Counted from the stretch's first letter, positions 36,101 to 42,900 are shown. The stretch: DNA of 60,000 bases from Bolinopsis microptera (GCF_026151205.1 NC_087079.1:2577730-2637729); one strand, 5' to 3'. Numbers and translations are program-made. Notes: generated from the sequence alone by a model not told the origin.

Positions 36101-36961
36101 GCTTCAAAGACAGAGCCATGTTTATCTACAATCTAATAAACGTGTACCATATTAAACTATTTGTAGACATTACCAATTCCAAAGGATAAAGGGCTACAGT
36201 TTCGAAACTTTAAGTTTGTTCTTGACTAGCTTAGTTCAGACCACAGAGTTCCGTACCTCTAACCTGATCAATTATATTATTATGATATATAATCTATCAG
36301 TGCTCTTTATCAACAGATGACAAGTCCAATTCCAATACAATCATCACTGAGACATGCAACAAATAAAAATAATTACTAATTAATTTAACTGCTTTATATT
36401 ATAGTTGATAAATAATTGTTTCAGGAAGAAGACGAGGCGCCGACTATCATGTTACTTGGCAACAAAGCAGATCTCATAGCAACTGGAGATCAACCCCGGG
36501 CTGTTAAAACTGTTGACGGGGAATCTTTAGCCAGGGTTCGTGCTAAAATAAGCTGATCGACCAAATTAAACTATTTTTTCGATCTAGAAGTTTCTATCTC
36601 ACATTTCAAAGCAGAACCAAATATCACGTCTTTCGGTGAAAAAAGTATCTTAATATTTTGTTTTTATTATAGACAAAGCTCCACTAAAAAGTTGCTAATT
36701 GTGAAATGGCGATATTTAAATTTACTGTCGTTATACTTGTACAAGTTGTGAGCTAACTATAGATAACTGCAGGAGTATAACGCAATGTTTTGCGAAGTCA
36801 GCGCTAAGAAAGGAACCAACGTTCAGGACTGTTGTGAGGACCTTACAAGATCTCTGATGAAACGGGAGAATCAGAAAATAGCCCAAACGAACATCAATAT
36901 TGTGCCAGCTTCTAAGGACAGATCGGTACTATCAGATAAATCCTGTACAATCTGCTCCTGA
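10391..36961 (+). CDS. Large Rab GTPase, EF-hand/coiled-coil/Rab (RASEF/CRACR2/Rab44 type)
   Basis: Twenty-two exons, joined by GT-AG introns with matching phase at every junction but one, encode about 1,393 residues from the first exon found. Order: EF-hand pair (residues about 1-90, loops DTDEDGYIGFRE and [12 protein letters not shown]), a conserved RLGAxxxFE segment and coiled coil (about 130-270), a Ser/Pro/Gly-rich linker (about 271-936), a second coiled coil (about 937-1040), a Ser-rich hinge, then a Rab domain (about 1195-1370). Rab motifs: [10 protein letters not shown]-loop, PTIGVDF switch [21 protein letters not shown]. Known relatives are large calcium- and GTP-regulated Rabs in vesicle traffic. 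The 5' start exon was not found. Exon 19 is one base short, so the copy as given is frameshifted before WDTAGQER. The linker exons (24213-31198) are assigned by phase, not homology. Confidence 0.85.
10807..10870 (+). CDS. Rab-gene exon 2: end of EF loop 1
   Basis: Completes the loop as G-Y-I-G-F-R-E, giving D, D, D, Y, and E at EF positions 1, 3, 5, 7 and 12. Continues [15 protein letters not shown]. Acceptor tttcag, donor gtaatt, phase 2 to phase 0. Confidence 0.9.
12902..13075 (+). CDS. Rab-gene exon 3: second EF hand
   Basis: 58 codons, phase 0 at both ends. VADVFANL then loop [12 protein letters not shown], with N instead of E at position 12, which usually lowers calcium affinity. Followed by an acidic stretch ending VLTP. 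Donor gtaagt is a consensus site. Confidence 0.9.
13289..13446 (+). CDS. Rab-gene exon 4: linker to coiled coil
   Basis: Acceptor cccccag. Reads [20 protein letters not shown] and ends [10 protein letters not shown], a segment that resembles the part of CRACR2/EFCAB4 proteins just after the EF hands. The donor gtcagt at 13447 is the only good site giving the phase 2 that the next exon demands; the open frame itself continues past it. Confidence 0.75.
13617..13763 (+). CDS. Rab-gene exon 5: start of first coiled coil
   Basis: Only phase 2 entry avoids stops. Reads [35 protein letters not shown] and a helical run ending EDVLN. Acceptor ccccag, donor gtaatt. Confidence 0.85.
13764..15795. other. 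Intron of the Rab gene
   Basis: Two-kilobase intron with a small direct repeat of GGTGTGTTTGTGAAGGAGCA-like sequence near 13785-13825 and two TGTCGCGACA palindromes (near 14745 and 14922). A 122-codon ATG frame at 15468-15833 overlaps the next exon in another frame and is judged spurious. Confidence 0.5.
15796..15883 (+). CDS. Rab-gene exon 6: coiled coil
   Basis: Acceptor tttcag, donor gtaaat. Reads [19 protein letters not shown] with heptad-like spacing of Leu/Met. Phase 2 in, phase 0 out. Confidence 0.85.
16027..16122 (+). CDS. Rab-gene exon 7: coiled coil
   Basis: Phase 0 to phase 0, 32 codons: [20 protein letters not shown] and a further basic/acidic helix. Acceptor tttcag, donor gtacgt. 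The next phase-compatible exon is 8 kb away, across an intron that contains other genes. Confidence 0.88.
16512..16919 (-). CDS. Small secreted Cys/Trp protein, intact copy
   Basis: Single-exon ORF of 135 codons with ATG at 16919. Begins [20 protein letters not shown], a typical signal peptide. The mature part has [30 protein letters not shown] and ends [11 protein letters not shown] Cys-Thr-Gly segment, then W..Y, then a CGF...P....SLSG segment recalls a family of small secreted proteins seen in invertebrates and fish that I cannot name, so no function is given. An AATAAATTATAAATTTT box lies about 70 bases upstream. The gene lies inside an intron of the Rab gene on the opposite strand and has a tandem sister at 17362-17771. 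Confidence 0.75.
   Translation of the reverse strand: MKLLGWLMTVMALNLSLSSELKIVNTPDGKSHPAPCAMTCTGVSGFSETGLYRWQSYEYGTAWKQINIAECGFVSIPVITATLSGTYIWRCPAIFTERGYITQSTFDVQTVEKTSPSHMVYSRCDVHWSAFGYNC
17056..17088 (-). promoter_or_regulatory. Conserved upstream block of the secreted-protein gene (copy A)
   Basis: A 33-base block ending in gtgacgcgac is kept almost unchanged 5' of both sister genes (17056-17088 and about 17922-17955), while sequence around it has diverged. It lies about 140-170 bases upstream of each ATG, so a shared promoter element is a fair inference. Confidence 0.45.
17362..17771 (-). pseudogene. Small secreted Cys/Trp protein, frameshifted sister copy
   Basis: ATG at 17771 starts [19 protein letters not shown], again a signal peptide, followed by [20 protein letters not shown]. 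The frame then breaks between about 17570 and 17600. The rest continues in another frame as [18 protein letters not shown] and ends [10 protein letters not shown], parallel to the intact copy. The break fits loss of one base (or gain of two) in a region of SG/EG codons. The 5' and 3' flanks are also duplicated, so this is a tandem gene duplication of about 0.85 kb. It could be a pseudogene, or a sequencing error in a real gene. Confidence 0.7.
17922..17955 (-). promoter_or_regulatory. Conserved upstream block of the secreted-protein gene (copy B)
   Basis: Second copy of the block described at 17056-17088: caattctattgtagatta followed by tatttgtgacgcgac. Confidence 0.45.
18126..18157. repeat. 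Poly-G run of about 32
   Basis: Uninterrupted G homopolymer. It resembles the termini of the TTAA foldback element but has no TTAA next to it and no matching arm. Confidence 0.9.
19861..19922. repeat. Perfect long hairpin
   Basis: Two 29-base arms, perfect over about the inner 23, read toward a TAAG loop; arm core AAAACAAAAAATTGTGC. It lies in an intron of the Rab gene and would fold in either strand. Confidence 0.85.
20233..20562. repeat. 13-bp minisatellite (GGCTGCGTTGCTA)
   Basis: About 25 copies of GGCTGCGTTGCTA with variants ACTGTGTTGCTA and GGCGGCGTTGCTA. The variant order recurs in blocks (near 20277 and 20407), showing block duplication inside the array. Confidence 0.95.
20563..22057. 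other. Intron sequence, no gene recognised
   Basis: AT-rich non-coding DNA. The paired open frames around 20900-21105 on both strands have no family motif or splice partner. Confidence 0.5.
21457..21504. repeat. Near-perfect 24-bp inverted repeat
   Basis: TTTAAGTAAACATAAAG and its reverse complement meet with almost no loop. It is AT-rich and likely cruciform-prone. Confidence 0.85.
22058..23501. repeat. 49-bp minisatellite
   Basis: About 29 copies of a 49-base unit containing ttttccgttgggtagagaca and ctactggagctgttagtgga. The period is not a multiple of three, so the open frames here are artefacts. A doublet of variant units (gtaagtgaag) at 22437/22486 recurs at 23421/23470. That is 20 units apart after four inserted bases, so part of the array seems to have been duplicated as a block. 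Confidence 0.95.
23644..23718. repeat. 31-bp direct duplication
   Basis: Two adjacent copies of a unit containing ctctaaaaccctccaaatgg. Confidence 0.85.
24213..24746 (+). CDS. Rab-gene exon 8: Ser/Pro-rich linker
   Basis: Phase 0 in and out, 178 codons, donor gttact. Composition is Ser, Pro, Asp and Asn rich with [30 protein letters not shown] and [17 protein letters not shown], typical of a phosphorylated disordered linker. An upstream AG at 24206 would add two codons. Membership in the Rab gene rests on strand, phase and position. Confidence 0.65.
24881..26776. mobile_element. Non-autonomous DNA transposon with ~190-bp TIRs
   Basis: The left arm (about 24881-25070) and right arm (about 26590-26776) are diverged inverted copies that begin CCCGCTCACATAGTC and share GTATCTCAGCTTCTGAT and CCACGCCCTTTT blocks. 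The 1.5-kb centre has no transposase frame but carries a 10-11 bp repeat of GGCTATTA(G/A)C at about 25855-25980. No clear long target-site duplication; AT flanks each end. It lies in the intron between Rab-gene exons 8 and 9. Confidence 0.7.
25855..25985. repeat. Short repeats of GGCTATTAGC/ACC
   Basis: Roughly eight imperfect copies of ggctattaaccggctattag-type sequence, inside the long-TIR element. Confidence 0.75.
26988..27059 (+). CDS. Rab-gene exon 9: short helical linker exon
   Basis: 24 codons between acceptor ctcttttcag and donor gttagt, phase 0 both sides: [14 protein letters not shown] then [10 protein letters not shown]. It is too short to stand out by length; splice signals and phase support it. 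Confidence 0.6.
27060..28434. other. Intron of the Rab gene
   Basis: AT-rich sequence with a C-run at 27651-27659. No exon or element recognised. Confidence 0.5.
28435..29070 (+). CDS. Rab-gene exon 10: acidic and Gly-rich linker
   Basis: 212 codons, phase 0 at both ends, donor gtgagt. Begins [15 protein letters not shown], has acidic [15 protein letters not shown] and a Gly/Ser/Arg repeat (about 28852-28977, [14 protein letters not shown]-like). It then ends [20 protein letters not shown], which looks like a basophilic kinase/14-3-3 type Ser cluster. An in-frame ATG at 28429 sits just before a modest acceptor (gatgaag), so an alternative start is possible. Confidence 0.65.
29761..29862 (+). 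CDS. Possible alternative first exon of a short Rab-gene isoform
   Basis: ATG at 29761 opens 34 codons ([15 protein letters not shown], then a basic KKRKDRNRR run) ending at consensus donor gtgagt in phase 0, which fits the next exon (30443). As an internal exon its entry phase would not match exon 10. An internal promoter that drops the EF hands is thus possible. Confidence 0.35.
30443..31198 (+). CDS. Rab-gene exon 11: (SSVT)n linker exon
   Basis: 252 codons, phase 0 both ends; acceptor after a pyrimidine tract (ctacttcctaataag), donor gtatta. After about 40 residues comes a 12-base tandem repeat translated as about 26 SSVT units, then [15 protein letters not shown] and a C-terminal helix [18 protein letters not shown]. 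The Ser/Thr tract would be disordered and a target for phosphorylation or glycosylation. The exon also carries E-box/CRE sites in its coding sequence at 30973-31006. Confidence 0.65.
30565..30876 (+). repeat. 12-bp coding minisatellite (AGTAGTGTAACT)
   Basis: About 26 almost perfect copies. The 12-base period keeps frame, so copy number changes add or remove SSVT units. Only the last copy differs (AGTAGAGTAACT, giving SRVT). Confidence 0.97.
30973..31006. promoter_or_regulatory. E-box/CRE composite inside coding exon
   Basis: TGACGTCA at 30973-30980, TCACGTGG at 30983-30990 and TGACGTCACGTGA at 30993-31005 lie within exon 11 and match the tandem unit of 5941-6080. A promoter-like repeat appears to have been captured in the exon, or the exon doubles as an enhancer. 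Confidence 0.4.
31528..32064. repeat. 28-bp minisatellite with a mirror segment
   Basis: About 15 copies of tctaaagtatgtgatctaca ctgtagat, some lengthened by gaagtgtagat. Because GATCTACACTGTAGAAGTGTAGATT contains TCTACACT and AGTGTAGA, the longer units can fold as hairpins. Confidence 0.9.
32354..32782 (+). pseudogene. Retroelement ORF1-like fragment in an intron
   Basis: ATG-initiated frame of 142 codons ending TAA. The first third is hydrophobic ([19 protein letters not shown]), but the last part, [17 protein letters not shown] and [20 protein letters not shown], resembles the C-terminal domain of LINE ORF1 proteins (helix, then K/R-rich, then FxIRxxxIV). It cannot be a Rab-gene exon because it ends in a stop. 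It may be a young LINE fragment or a small orphan gene with one membrane segment. Confidence 0.45.
33064..33150 (+). CDS. Rab-gene exon 12: second coiled coil
   Basis: 29 codons, phase 0 both ends, acceptor tttgttgcag. [19 protein letters not shown] then [10 protein letters not shown] shows regular hydrophobic heptads. Confidence 0.85.
33320..33417 (+). CDS. Rab-gene exon 13: second coiled coil
   Basis: Acceptor ccttctcag, donor gttagt, phase 0 to 2. [20 protein letters not shown] and [13 protein letters not shown] continue the coiled coil. Confidence 0.85.
33555..33689 (+). CDS. Rab-gene exon 14: coiled-coil end and basic segment
   Basis: [20 protein letters not shown] closes the helix; [12 protein letters not shown] is a basic patch that could bind membranes or act in nuclear import. 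Acceptor accgcag, phase 2 to 2. Confidence 0.85.
33861..34000 (+). CDS. Rab-gene exon 15: Ser/Gly-rich hinge
   Basis: [19 protein letters not shown], a run of six Gly, then [16 protein letters not shown]. Acceptor ttaaccag, donor gtaatg, phase 2 to 1. Confidence 0.8.
34091..34274 (+). CDS. Rab-gene exon 16: hinge before Rab domain
   Basis: Acceptor ttctgttag. Reads [34 protein letters not shown] and [11 protein letters not shown]. Phase 1 to 2. Confidence 0.8.
34600..34687 (+). CDS. Rab-gene exon 17: hinge before Rab domain
   Basis: Acceptor cacctcag, donor gtgagt. [19 protein letters not shown] and on to KPYS. Phase 2 to 0. Confidence 0.8.
34850..35008 (+). CDS. Rab-gene exon 18: P-loop and switch I
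   Basis: 53 codons. Strand beta-1 [18 protein letters not shown] holds the G1 P-loop [23 protein letters not shown] holds the switch I Thr (PTIG) that coordinates magnesium. The residues fit an active GTP-binding Rab. Phase 0 both ends. Confidence 0.95.
35261..35327 (+). CDS. Rab-gene exon 19: G3 box, one base short
   Basis: Reads [13 protein letters not shown] in the incoming frame. The following [10 protein letters not shown] (G3 motif with catalytic Gln) is in the next frame. The exon is 67 bases; neighbouring phases require 68. The break sits at the CTCAGCTC stretch near 35296-35302, where one C of an expected CTCCAG seems missing. No other acceptor or donor in reach repairs it. Either a real loss-of-function allele or an assembly/sequencing error. 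Confidence 0.9.
35588..35702 (+). CDS. Rab-gene exon 20: switch II to helix 3
   Basis: [20 protein letters not shown], then [19 protein letters not shown]. This is typical Rab sequence after WDTAGQE. Phase 2 to 0. Confidence 0.95.
36425..36535 (+). CDS. Rab-gene exon 21: G4 box
   Basis: [20 protein letters not shown] contains the NKAD guanine-specificity motif. Phase 0 both ends, donor gttcgt. Confidence 0.95.
36773..36961 (+). CDS. Rab-gene exon 22: G5 box and prenyl tail
   Basis: [20 protein letters not shown] contains the G5 motif (EVSAK). The C-terminus is [15 protein letters not shown] and stop TGA at 36959-36961. Two Cys at positions -5 and -2 suggest geranylgeranylation, although CXXCX is not one of the usual Rab endings (CC, CXC, CCXX). 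Confidence 0.93.
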   Translation, partial: EYNAMFCEVSAKKGTNVQDCCEDLTRSLMKRENQKIAQTNINIVPASKDRSVLSDKSCTICS

Positions 36962-38132
36962 CGAATAATAAGTACTTTCTTTTAGTTTGTGTATATTTGT
37001 AAGTAGATGTGTTTACAGTTACTAGGTCATGGAATGGGAGGTAATTGAAGTTGTTTTTGAAATTTCACGATTATTTTGTCCTGAAATATAGATATTATAA
37101 TTTGATTGAGATTTTCCACCTTTTTGCCATCTCAAAAGTGTGGGTATACCTATATCATGACGCAGCAATTTAACTTGATAATTTAATGTTTGAATTAATT
37201 TGTGATTTACGTCTTTTCTTATGACTTATCAAGAGTTGATTGTTCTTATCTGACTTAAATACAATTTAACTTAGGTCAGAATTTTGTGATGTTTGAATCT
37301 TGAGTTTTTGTAGTTAAGTTAAATGTTTACTTGATTAGATAAGACGGATTAAGATGGTTAAGAATTATTTAAATGGTTTATCGAAGACCAGCAACCAAAA
37401 GTAATATATTTGTATTTGTAGATTTGTTTACTTTTAGTGTTTTTGTCTCTGAAAATTGAACTGTCTGTTTTCTAGGGACGAGTAGATAAAATTTGAACTT
37501 AATATTGCGATTAATTGTGTGAATTTGTTGGGCGTTTGACAAATGTATCTGTAGAGCTTGACTTGCTGATGGCTTTCAAATATAATTTATAATTACATAA
37601 GCCATTCATGATTAAACAATGATATTATTTTAGAGCAGATATTTAGGTTATCAGACTATCAGAACCGCATTCTTATTAAAGTTTCAGAAAACACATCAGA
37701 TTAAGCATGGTATGTACTAATACTATAAATAGATTTAAATAGTTTTAGCTGTTTCAAAAGATAATTTATTATATTCGAAAGTGTTCACTGTTCTTTTATT
37801 TAATTGAATCCAGATATTTCTTCTTTAAAACATTGAGAAACACCGCAATAGATAGTGATAATTGATACTGTACATAATATTTACATAAATGAGCGAAGAA
37901 AGATTACCAAAACAATATTGTATAGTAGTTAAATTATAGCATATTATTAGTATTAACAACATAAGAATAATTTGATAACTAAAAAGAAAATAAGACAATC
38001 TTTAAAAAATAGCTGTTATTCCAAGCCATGTTATTGTTAGCCATAATAATAAAATCCTACATATCTGTAAAAAATCTGATAAAACTGCGTATAAAAAGCT
38101 TATATGAAATGATGAAATGCTTAATGAAATAT
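36962..38132. other. Intergenic region between convergent genes
   Basis: AT-rich 3' flank of the Rab gene and the kelch gene, which converge here. An ATTAAA near 37676 is a possible poly(A) signal for the Rab gene. No open frame of note. Confidence 0.5.
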
Positions 38133-38138
38133 TTTATT
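38133..38138 (-). terminator. AATAAA poly(A) signal of the kelch-like gene
   Basis: Minus-strand AATAAA about 100 bases past the stop codon at 38236. Confidence 0.6.
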
Positions 38139-38235
38139 AGATTCTTATCTAATAAGATCAAGAATAATGATGATTATATCTATACTGTAAAATAATTTGT
38201 GTAAGACAATCCGTATAATTACTGTATAAGAAACC

Positions 38236-38371
38236 CTAAATGGTGCAAGACGAGGCACCTGCCCTGCAAAGTACCATGTTGCCACATCTCTGCCATTTGT
38301 TCTCTTTTGGATCGAACAGTTCCACTGTCCTCAGTCTGTCCGTGCAATCGTATCCACCGAGCACATAAAAT
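38236..38371 (-). CDS. Kelch gene exon 6: kelch blade 6 and stop
   Basis: FYVLGGYDCTDRLRTVELFD, KENKWQRCGNM and stop TAG at 38236-38238. Acceptor ggcgtttcag. Confidence 0.9.
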
Positions 38372-40658
38372 CTGAAACGCCGATGTGATTGGTTAAAAAA
38401 CTTAATTGGAAACGATTAAAACTATTTTGATTTAACTGCATTTATATTTCATGTTGATGAAAGGCTGGAACTCAGAAATAAAATACAAACAAACAGCCGC
38501 TTACTTGTTGTCGAGAACGGCCGATCCGGGCCAGGCTCTGACGGTGCCCATGCTGGCTACAGGGTACCATCTGTCCACTCTGGGCTCGTAACACTCGCAC
38601 AGCCCAAAGAAGTTGCCCAGCTGTCTGTTCCTCCCACCAGCCAAATAAATCTTGCCGTCAATGTTACCGGCGGAGGCTCCCGATCTACCTATGTTCAGAC
38701 TCATGCAGTATTGCCACTTTCCCTCCCGAGGGTCTAACGCCTCCACTGAGTTGTGCTGCATGTAGTTGTTGTAGTTGTCGTGTCCTCCGATCACGTAGAT
38801 CCGATTGTCCACTGTTGTGGCACAAACCCCACTTCGAACCATGTTCATTGGTGTGGAGGGTATCCACATGTTCTTTGTCTCGTCATAGATTTCAGTACTG
38901 TTGTGACAACGTTGGTTGTTCTCTCCACCTATCGCATACATTACTCCTCTGCATATTGCTGATGCTCCTGAAATTAGATTTACTTTATATTTGTGATTTC
39001 TCAGTTTGAATATCCTTTCTAATATTGGACAAATTTGTCGGAACGAAACTGTAAGAATAAACAGATAGGGTACTTACCAAAAGATCGAGGTGTAAGAAGT
39101 TTGCTGACGTTAGTCCATCTGTTGAACTGAGGACTGTACCGTTCCACCTCGTCCAGGTAGAGTGTTTCTGACCTGCTGGCCGGATTCTCTCGCTCCCCTG
39201 TAAGCTCCTTGATAAAGCTACTTTACTTTTGAGTATAACACCCCTTCAGAGTCTTACAAATCAGCAAAATATGCTCGAAATATCTAAATGTATTTTAAGT
39301 TAAAGTACTAGTAGGCCAAACCTCCAAGACAGTAGATGTGATTGTTGATTGAAGCCATGGCCACCGCAGTTCTCTGTGACTTCATTCCTTCCAGCATGTT
39401 CCAAGAATTTGAGTTAGGATCGTAACTTTCCAACGAAGAGAGACAGGAGTCTCTGTTACGACCTCCGACTACGTAAATTGTTTCTTGGGGAAACCATCTG
39501 ATGGAAAAGTACACTGAAATCTCAAATTGCAAGAAACAGTTTAGAATTTATTCCACATAAAGATTTCAATTGTTTTAACAAATGATAAACATTCTTGAGT
39601 ATTAGACAGTTTATAATTATTGAACTGATCAAATTTACCTGGGAAAAGAAAGGGTATCTTCCGTCAACGAACCGAGCAATCTCCGCTTGGAACATCGTTT
39701 GCCGAGATTGGATAGAAATTTCTCACAATCTTCAGGTGATTCTAATAGTTGGGGTAATTTGTCGACCAGTCTCTGTATATATGAAGTGTTGGTGAAATGA
39801 AGGAGTCTGATGTTTTTTAGAATTTCGTTGCTGTGTTCGCTTCTATTCTTCAAGTCGTGTTGTAGCCACTTTAGGGCGGCGTAAAGTGGCACATGTTCTG
39901 ACCTTACTCGCAGGAAGTCAAACTTTAGAATATCGATTAAATCGAATAGTTCCATATCCAGAAATTCATCGCCATCAATTATTTTCTCAAAATTATCAGT
40001 CAAAAAGTTGGTCGCAGTTTCTCTTAGCTCTTCCAAGAACAGTTTTTGGGCAAAACTTCTGATATTGATAACATTGCTATAGTCAATCTGTTGAGCTAAA
40101 AACTTTGAACAAGTTTGCTTTAAATCCTCGATCTGAAGCATCGATGAAGCTCCGACTAAATCCAAAACATTGGATTTTGTCACGACGATCTCCCGCGTGT
40201 ACATGTAATTCATGACACTCGCCCAAGTAGCACTTGAAATTCCTTTCAAATGTATTTCTTTACTTTTACTCTCCTTCATCCCATTAGTAAACATTGCCCG
40301 AAGATACGGACAATTTGCTGCTAAAACTACTTTATGAGCAGGAAAGTTGTCGTTTTCACAACATATTGTAATGTCACTGAGTTGTTCTGATCTTCGTAAG
40401 TCGTCAAGTCCCTGAAAAATCAATTTAGATATTGTAAAGGTTCCTGTTTTAGGATGAATTATCGACATCATTAACTACCAACTAAGTTAATGATTGAATG
40501 TCATTTCAATGGCAGTGGGTTCAAACTCAAAAGGGGCTGAGACAAAAAATTCGAATTATAATAACCTTTAGGTAATTGTTGGAGGTAAAACTATCTGATC
40601 CGTCAATAAATTTGTCGTCATTGTGGTTGAAGTAATCATTGTTGTGGTTTAAAGTCAT
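38236..40658 (-). CDS. Kelch-like BTB-BACK-kelch protein
   Basis: Six exons (40658-40566, 40411-39639, 39497-39322, 39197-39078, 38967-38505, 38371-38236) join in phase to 587 codons including the stop, the usual size for a KLHL protein. Residues about 32-140 form a BTB domain (QLSDITICCENDNFPAHKVV), about 145-245 a BACK domain (ALKWLQHDL), followed by six kelch blades marked IYVVGG, IYCLGG, MYAIGG, IYVIGG, IYLAGG and FYVLGG. Known role of the family: substrate adaptor for cullin-3 ubiquitin ligases, BTB binding CUL3 and kelch blades the substrate. Which family member it is I cannot say. All introns are short with consensus ends. It converges with the Rab gene. Confidence 0.92.
38505..38967 (-). 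CDS. Kelch gene exon 5: kelch blades 3-5
   Basis: Three blades with GG doublets, conserved Tyr and Trp (TKNMWIPSTPM, EGKWQYCMSL, VDRWYPVASM). Acceptor aatttcag, donor gtaagc, phase 1 to 2. Confidence 0.93.
39078..39197 (-). CDS. Kelch gene exon 4: kelch blade 2
   Basis: GERENPASRSETLYLDEVER, YSPQFNRWTNV and LLTPRSFG. Acceptor gcttacag, donor gtaagt, phase 1 to 1. Confidence 0.9.
39322..39497 (-). CDS. Kelch gene exon 3: kelch blade 1
   Basis: WFPQETIYVVGGRNRDSCLS and LESYDPNSNSWNMLEGM, then IYCLG. Acceptor ttccatcag, phase 2 to 1. Confidence 0.92.
39639..40411 (-). CDS. Kelch gene exon 2: BTB and BACK
   Basis: Starts after a strong acceptor (ttgatttttcag) with GLDDLRRSEQLSDITICCE. Contains the whole BTB (HKVVLAANCPYLRAMF) and BACK domains, ends SLTEDTLSFP at donor gtaaat. 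If transcription starts in the intron, ATG 40471 would give a protein with 20 other N-terminal residues. Confidence 0.93.
40566..40658 (-). CDS. Kelch gene exon 1
   Basis: ATG at 40658 gives MTLNHNNDYFNHNDDKFIDG and a short Ser/Asn-rich N-terminus to NNYLK, donor gttatt. Phase 0. The frame is open upstream of the ATG but without another ATG. An alternative ATG at 40471 lies within the following intron. Confidence 0.7.
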
Positions 40659-41288
40659 ATCGCAAAATAACTGTTCGTTCTGCAGAAGGTTTAAGATTAT
40701 ATAGAATAACAGTGCCGGAGCAATCGAATAGTGGTACACGTATAACTATATAAAAATAAAAACGAGGGCGAAGCGAAATGATTATTTTCAATTAGAAAAG
40801 TGGTTAAAGTTTAAACTATAAGAAGGCACTAGAGTAGTAATACTAATAGTATAGTGGTTAGCGGCTACAGGTTACACGACACAAAAGCGAACGCAGCACT
40901 ACGAGATCGTTGTAGTTGTACTATATAAATCCAAATTTTAACAGGGATAACCCAAAGATTTTCAAAATAGTGATTCTATATGAATAAACGTATATAAAAT
41001 CAACAAATTCGCTGATAAACAAAATTTAAACCATGTTTACGATTTAAACGCTATAATGCTGTTTATACTTTTATAGGTTGACAAAAACTGTAGCGTTTCC
41101 ATAACATACTTGTATTTTGAATGTACGTCATGGTATGCTCCTTCGCAAAGTTATTTAGCTTACGCCTTATAACCTTCTAAAATTTGTGCTGCGCGCGGCG
41201 CTGCGGGAAAAAAATGCAAAATGCACCGCAACTGCATGCATGAATATGATCGAGCTCTTAGTTTTACTAATTTGCTCGCCCAAAAATT

Positions 41289-41533
41289 ATTACCTGGGGA
41301 CCCCAGGCTATTATATTTATGTTTATAATCATAGAGATTAGGCGGAATGACAGTTTAAGCGCCGCCCAGTAAAAAAAATTCACGTGACTTTGGTTTTTAT
41401 GGTTTTGCAGCCGTACAAAACGGTTTTACATAAACCCTAATCCCAACCCTAGCCCAAACTTTAACCCGCCTAATCTCTATTTTATGTTTATGAACATGAT
41501 AGCCGCCTAGCCGGCCTGAGGTCCCCAGGTACA
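41289..41533. mobile_element. Foldback/MITE element (ACCTGGGGACC ends)
   Basis: Inverted arms begin TACCTGGGGACC and run through AGATTAGGCGG at both sides, about 245 bp overall. Related fragments lie at about 54855-54935 and 56648-56728 (GGCGGAATGACAGT, GCGCCGCCCAGTAA). It has no coding capacity. Superfamily unknown. Confidence 0.6.
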
Positions 41534-42659
41534 CCGCGATTTAGATCAATTTAATATATATAATGGCTTTTACTAATTCGCTCATTAATCATACCTTTTT
41601 GGAATGATTAATGAGTTTAGCCAAATTGCCTAGGCCTAGGTGCCATATTTGATGATGCGAGGCTTTTGGAGCTTTAGTATTAGTAAGTGTAACATGTAAA
41701 TTGTCTCGTAATTTCAAATTTGACAAAATTGATCGTTGGTTTTTGTTGTATTATTTTGTCGTATCTTCGGTTCCTGGAATGAGATCATTTACATTCTGAA
41801 AATTTGTAAAAACCTTCCAATCTCGATTCACAATGTCAATCCTTCGCAGCTCGGTGAGGCACAGTGGTGCATTTTGCCGATCTACCGAGCTGAGAAGCAT
41901 TATTTGATGCGCGCGCGACCCAGTAGTGCATCGCGCTACAACTTCCAATCGGACTTTCAAAACTGCCCGAAAAACTTGGTGGATATTCAATATTGAAGTA
42001 CGAAGTAGGTATCCGTATACTTATAATGATGAAAATGACGCGGACGTTGCTTTGAGCTGTAATTTATAATGTTTGATGATTGGATATTGATAATGGATAT
42101 GCCTCAAATCTTTCGGACAGTCTTCTTTTAAATTTAAGTAAAAACTATCAGTAAGCTAACCAATTTTTGTTACAATTGGATCGAGAGAAAGTTACTCAAT
42201 AATGCATTTGTTTCAAGAATTTTGTGCTGGCCGAAATTAGCGCTATACTAAAAAACCATTCTACAGTCGGCAGTATACGCGCGGCTCACTGTCGATGGCG
42301 CACTACCTACTCAAAATAAACAATAATACATTTAGTATCGAACAAGTTTAGCACAGTTACAATTAAGTATTTAAATAGCCATCCAGCCAATCGAATAAGT
42401 TTTATAAAGGCAGTAGGAGAATATGCAAGTTGTGTCTCGGCTCTCATGAGCTGCTCTGGGCCGGGAATCGACTTTTCGTTCAAAATACAGGGATCTGGGA
42501 TCTAAACTTACAAAGTAATTAGCGTCAAAGAGTTGAAATAAATGAAACTTTTTTGTCAATTCTGCCAAAATTTCCGGACGTCCAGATTTTCACTTTCAGA
42601 AACCACCCCCCTCCCCCTGTCCGGATTTGTCCGAAATTCCAAAACCACCCCCTCCCTAG

Positions 42660-42900
42660 CTATTTGCCGGAGGTCTTAAGTAAATGGCCCCTTACCCAAT
42701 CTCTAACAAAAGCATGAGCATATGCTGAAACACTAACGAAAAAGTAGACCAACTTCCTTATATGGTCATATAACGTGATCGAGACAGCTTTTTGTTTCGC
42801 CAATATCTCACCAGGAGAGCATCTTAATGGAATTTCAATGGAGTCAGCGTCCGAAAATACGCCGAAAATACGTCAAGTTGGTTTCAACTGTTGGTTTCAA
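42660..42900. repeat. Dispersed repeat, copy 1
   Basis: Shares CTAACAAAAGCAT, TATGGTCATAT, GTGATCGAGACAG and CGCCAATATCTC blocks in order with 59430-59590. Confidence 0.65.

Noticed and set aside
38753-39009. Plus-strand frames opposite the kelch gene
   Set aside because: Antisense shadows of kelch exons.
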